A DNA stretch of 14,161 bases. Origin: an uncultured Blautia sp. (GTDB lineage Bacteria; Bacillota; Clostridia; Lachnospirales; Lachnospiraceae). Of the stretch, positions 12,959 to 14,161 are shown piece by piece (the stretch's first letter is position 1; each line of letters opens with the position of its first letter). The stretch spans positions 1-14,161 of the forward strand of contig UQLX01000048.1 in NCBI GenBank assembly GCA_900541985.1. The letters are read 5' to 3'. A program made the translations under genes and the position numbers. The notes under the pieces are model-generated. The model saw only the letters and a list, made by a program, of their open reading frames with translations, had not been told where the DNA came from and did no database searches.

Positions 12959-13038
12959 ACTCTATGCAGGATATTTAGAAAGATAGAACCATAAATTTTA
13001 ATTTTTCATTATATTCCCTTGAAAACTGAACTTTGTAT

Positions 13039-13069
13039 TTTACAAAATCCTAATACAAAAGCGTATAAT
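13039..13069 (+). promoter_or_regulatory. Probable promoter of the acidic lipoprotein gene
   Basis: TATAAT at 13064-13069 is a perfect -10. The best -35, TTTACA (13039-13044), has a long 19-base spacer and is half of a palindrome, TTTGTA-TTT-TACAAA (13032-13046). The predicted start is about 30 bases before the ATG. Confidence 0.5.
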
Positions 13070-13103
13070 AACCACATCATTATAAAAACAGGGGGATTTT
13101 TCT

Positions 13104-13511
13104 ATGAATAAGAAAAAACTGATACTTAGCGCAGCAATACTCACTCTCATCTCATTTTCAGCATTAGGATGTTCCAGTACAGGATCTTCTGCACCGTCTG
13201 ATTCAAAAACCTCTTCTGATACGTCCGCTGTATCGCCTGCAGTCTCACCTACATCAGCTCCTTCAAAAACATCTTCTGATGCAGAAAGTAAGGATAAACT
13301 TACCAATAAAGAGGATGATAATGTAAAAGAAGAATCTGATGATGAAGAATATTATGACACTTCAGAGGAAGATAATTATGATAATGAAAATACTTCCGCT
13401 TCATCCTCTAATGATTCTGGCACAGAAAACAATATAGATGTTCCAGAATACGATCCGGCTAAAACTAACCCTGAAGAAGAAGGCTGGGCCGAATTTGAAG
13501 ATAAATATTGA
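13104..13511 (+). CDS. Small acidic lipoprotein of unknown function
   Basis: This 135-aa protein has a type II signal peptide: positively charged MNKKK, a hydrophobic stretch, and the lipobox SALGC, so Cys23 would be lipidated and the protein anchored outside the membrane. The mature part is disordered and low in complexity. A Ser/Thr/Pro-rich region (about 24-60) is followed by an Asp/Glu/Tyr-rich region (about 68-100) and a C-terminal VPEYDPAKTNPEEEGWAEFE. No enzymatic domain is visible. The RBS is a G-run (GGGGGA, 13091-13096) with a T-tract before the ATG, weaker than its neighbours. It stands alone between its promoter and a terminator facing the tRNA array. Confidence 0.8.
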   Translation: MNKKKLILSAAILTLISFSALGCSSTGSSAPSDSKTSSDTSAVSPAVSPTSAPSKTSSDAESKDKLTNKEDDNVKEESDDEEYYDTSEEDNYDNENTSASSSNDSGTENNIDVPEYDPAKTNPEEEGWAEFEDKY

Positions 13512-13543
13512 ATAATTGAAATTGGAAGTCTTTTTAAGACAAC

Positions 13544-13577
13544 AAAAAACCTTCAAGTATTTTCTTGAAGGTTTTTT
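13544..13577. terminator. Bidirectional terminator between the lipoprotein gene and the tRNA array
   Basis: AAAAAACCTTCAAG (13544-13557) and CTTGAAGGTTTTTT (13564-13577) form a perfect 14-bp stem with a six-base loop. T-runs on both strands let it stop both converging transcripts. Confidence 0.92.
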
Positions 13578-13579
13578 AG

Positions 13580-13652
13580 TGAGGCATCGGGGATTCGAAC
13601 CCCGGACAACTTGATTAAAAGTCAAGTGCTCTACCGACTGAGCTAATACCCC
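13580..13652 (-). tRNA. tRNA-Lys (anticodon TTT)
   Basis: The 73-base cloverleaf is complete: acceptor GGGGTAT/ATGCCTC with two wobble pairs, D-stem GCTC/GAGC, anticodon loop CTTTTAA, T-loop TTCGAAT. CCA is not encoded. It is the last gene of the array in transcription order. Confidence 0.95.
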
Positions 13653-13702
13653 ATCTGAACTTGTAACTGTATTTCTTTTGGAATAAGCTTTCCGAAAAGA
13701 AA

Positions 13703-13775
<73 letters not shown>

Positions 13776-13780
13776 ATAAG

Positions 13781-13854
13781 TAGCGGGAACAGGATTTGAA
13801 CCTGTGACCTTCGGGTTATGAGCCCGACGAGCTTCCAGACTGCTCCACCCCGCG
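13781..13854 (-). tRNA. Initiator tRNA-fMet (anticodon CAT)
   Basis: The anticodon arm TCGGG-CTCATAA-CCCGA carries the three consecutive G-C pairs that mark initiator tRNAs. Position 1 is C and position 72 is U, so the top of the acceptor stem is unpaired as required for formylation, though most bacteria have C1-A72. The length is 74 bases without encoded CCA. Confidence 0.93.
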
Positions 13855-13871
13855 GCAATATTGAATTGAAA

Positions 13872-13944
13872 AGCCGATGATCGGACTCGAACCGATAACC
13901 TGCTGATTACAAATCAGCTGCTCTGCCAATTGAGCCACATCGGC
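13872..13944 (-). tRNA. tRNA-Thr (anticodon TGT)
   Basis: The acceptor stem is GCCGATG/CATCGGC, the anticodon stem GCTGA/TCAGC with loop TTTGTAA, and the T-loop TTCGAGT; total 73 bases. CCA is not encoded. Confidence 0.95.
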
Positions 13945-13993
13945 TTACAATGAGCCTTTGTCATAAGCTCCAGATGTCATTAAAACATCTTAG

Positions 13994-14075
13994 TGGGTGG
14001 AGAAGGATTCGAACCTTCGAAGGCGGTGCCAACAGATTTACAGTCTGCCCCCTTTGGCCACTCGGGAATCCACCC
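13994..14075 (-). tRNA. tRNA-Tyr (anticodon GTA)
   Basis: The acceptor stem is GGGTGGA/TCCACCC and the anticodon arm CAGA-CTGTAAA-TCTG. A long class II variable arm accounts for the 82-base length. CCA is not encoded. Confidence 0.95.
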
Positions 14076-14085
14076 TTGATTTCTA

Positions 14086-14158
14086 TGGGGCCTATAGGGC
14101 TCGAACCTATGACCCTCTGCTTGTAAGGCAGATGCTCTCCCAGCTGAGCTAAGACCCC
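14086..14158 (-). tRNA. tRNA-Val (anticodon TAC)
   Basis: The acceptor stem is GGGGTCT/AGGCCCC, the anticodon loop CTTACAA and the T-loop TTCGAGC; total 73 bases. It is complete in the window. The array promoter, and possibly more tRNAs, lie beyond the right edge. Confidence 0.95.
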
Positions 14159-14161
14159 ATA

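Overview
The window reads as chromosomal DNA from an endospore-forming, anaerobic Clostridia bacterium, most likely a gut Lachnospiraceae. That placement is inference. It rests on three sporulation genes (spoVT, spoIID, spoIIQ), strong GGAGG-type ribosome binding sites, moderate GC, and a tRNA array without encoded CCA ends.

Left part (1-3400, + strand): pncB (nicotinate salvage to NAD) has a near-consensus promoter. It is followed by a small VanXY-like D,D-peptidase without signal peptide, then a class I DAHP synthase (entry to the shikimate pathway) closed by a bidirectional terminator. Middle (3400-5430, - strand): spoVT lies downstream of an MFS exporter gene that looks clipped at its C-terminus. 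The exporter has an unusually long, structured 5' leader: its own promoter, a GC-rich hairpin, a 29-codon leader ORF whose Shine-Dalgarno (SD) sequence is inside a terminator stem, and a second hairpin holding the exporter's SD.

Sucrose locus (5434-8813, - strand): a LacI-type regulator, two LacI/cre-type operators around a strong promoter, then scrA and scrB overlapping by ATGA. Both structural genes carry large internal deletions. scrA keeps EIIB and most of EIIC plus the last half of EIIA. scrB keeps its N-terminal nucleophile region and C-terminal beta-sandwich. The uptake and hydrolysis pair is therefore probably dead while its control region is intact.

Right part (8983-14161): a hemolysin III/PAQR-family membrane protein preceded by two perfect palindromes; a YhbQ-type GIY-YIG protein; spoIID-spoIIQ in the order known from other Clostridia, each with a plausible forespore or mother-cell sigma promoter; an orphan 135-aa protein with a long leader; an acidic lipoprotein; and six tRNA genes on the - strand (Val, Tyr, Thr, fMet, Phe, Lys in transcription order) running off the right edge.

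The most unusual features are the candidate leader-peptide attenuator of the exporter, the paired internal deletions of the sucrose genes, and a recurring layout at three genes in which a terminator-like hairpin carries the SD in its 3' arm, with a T-tract and start codon directly after it. No mobile element, CRISPR array or defence system was found.
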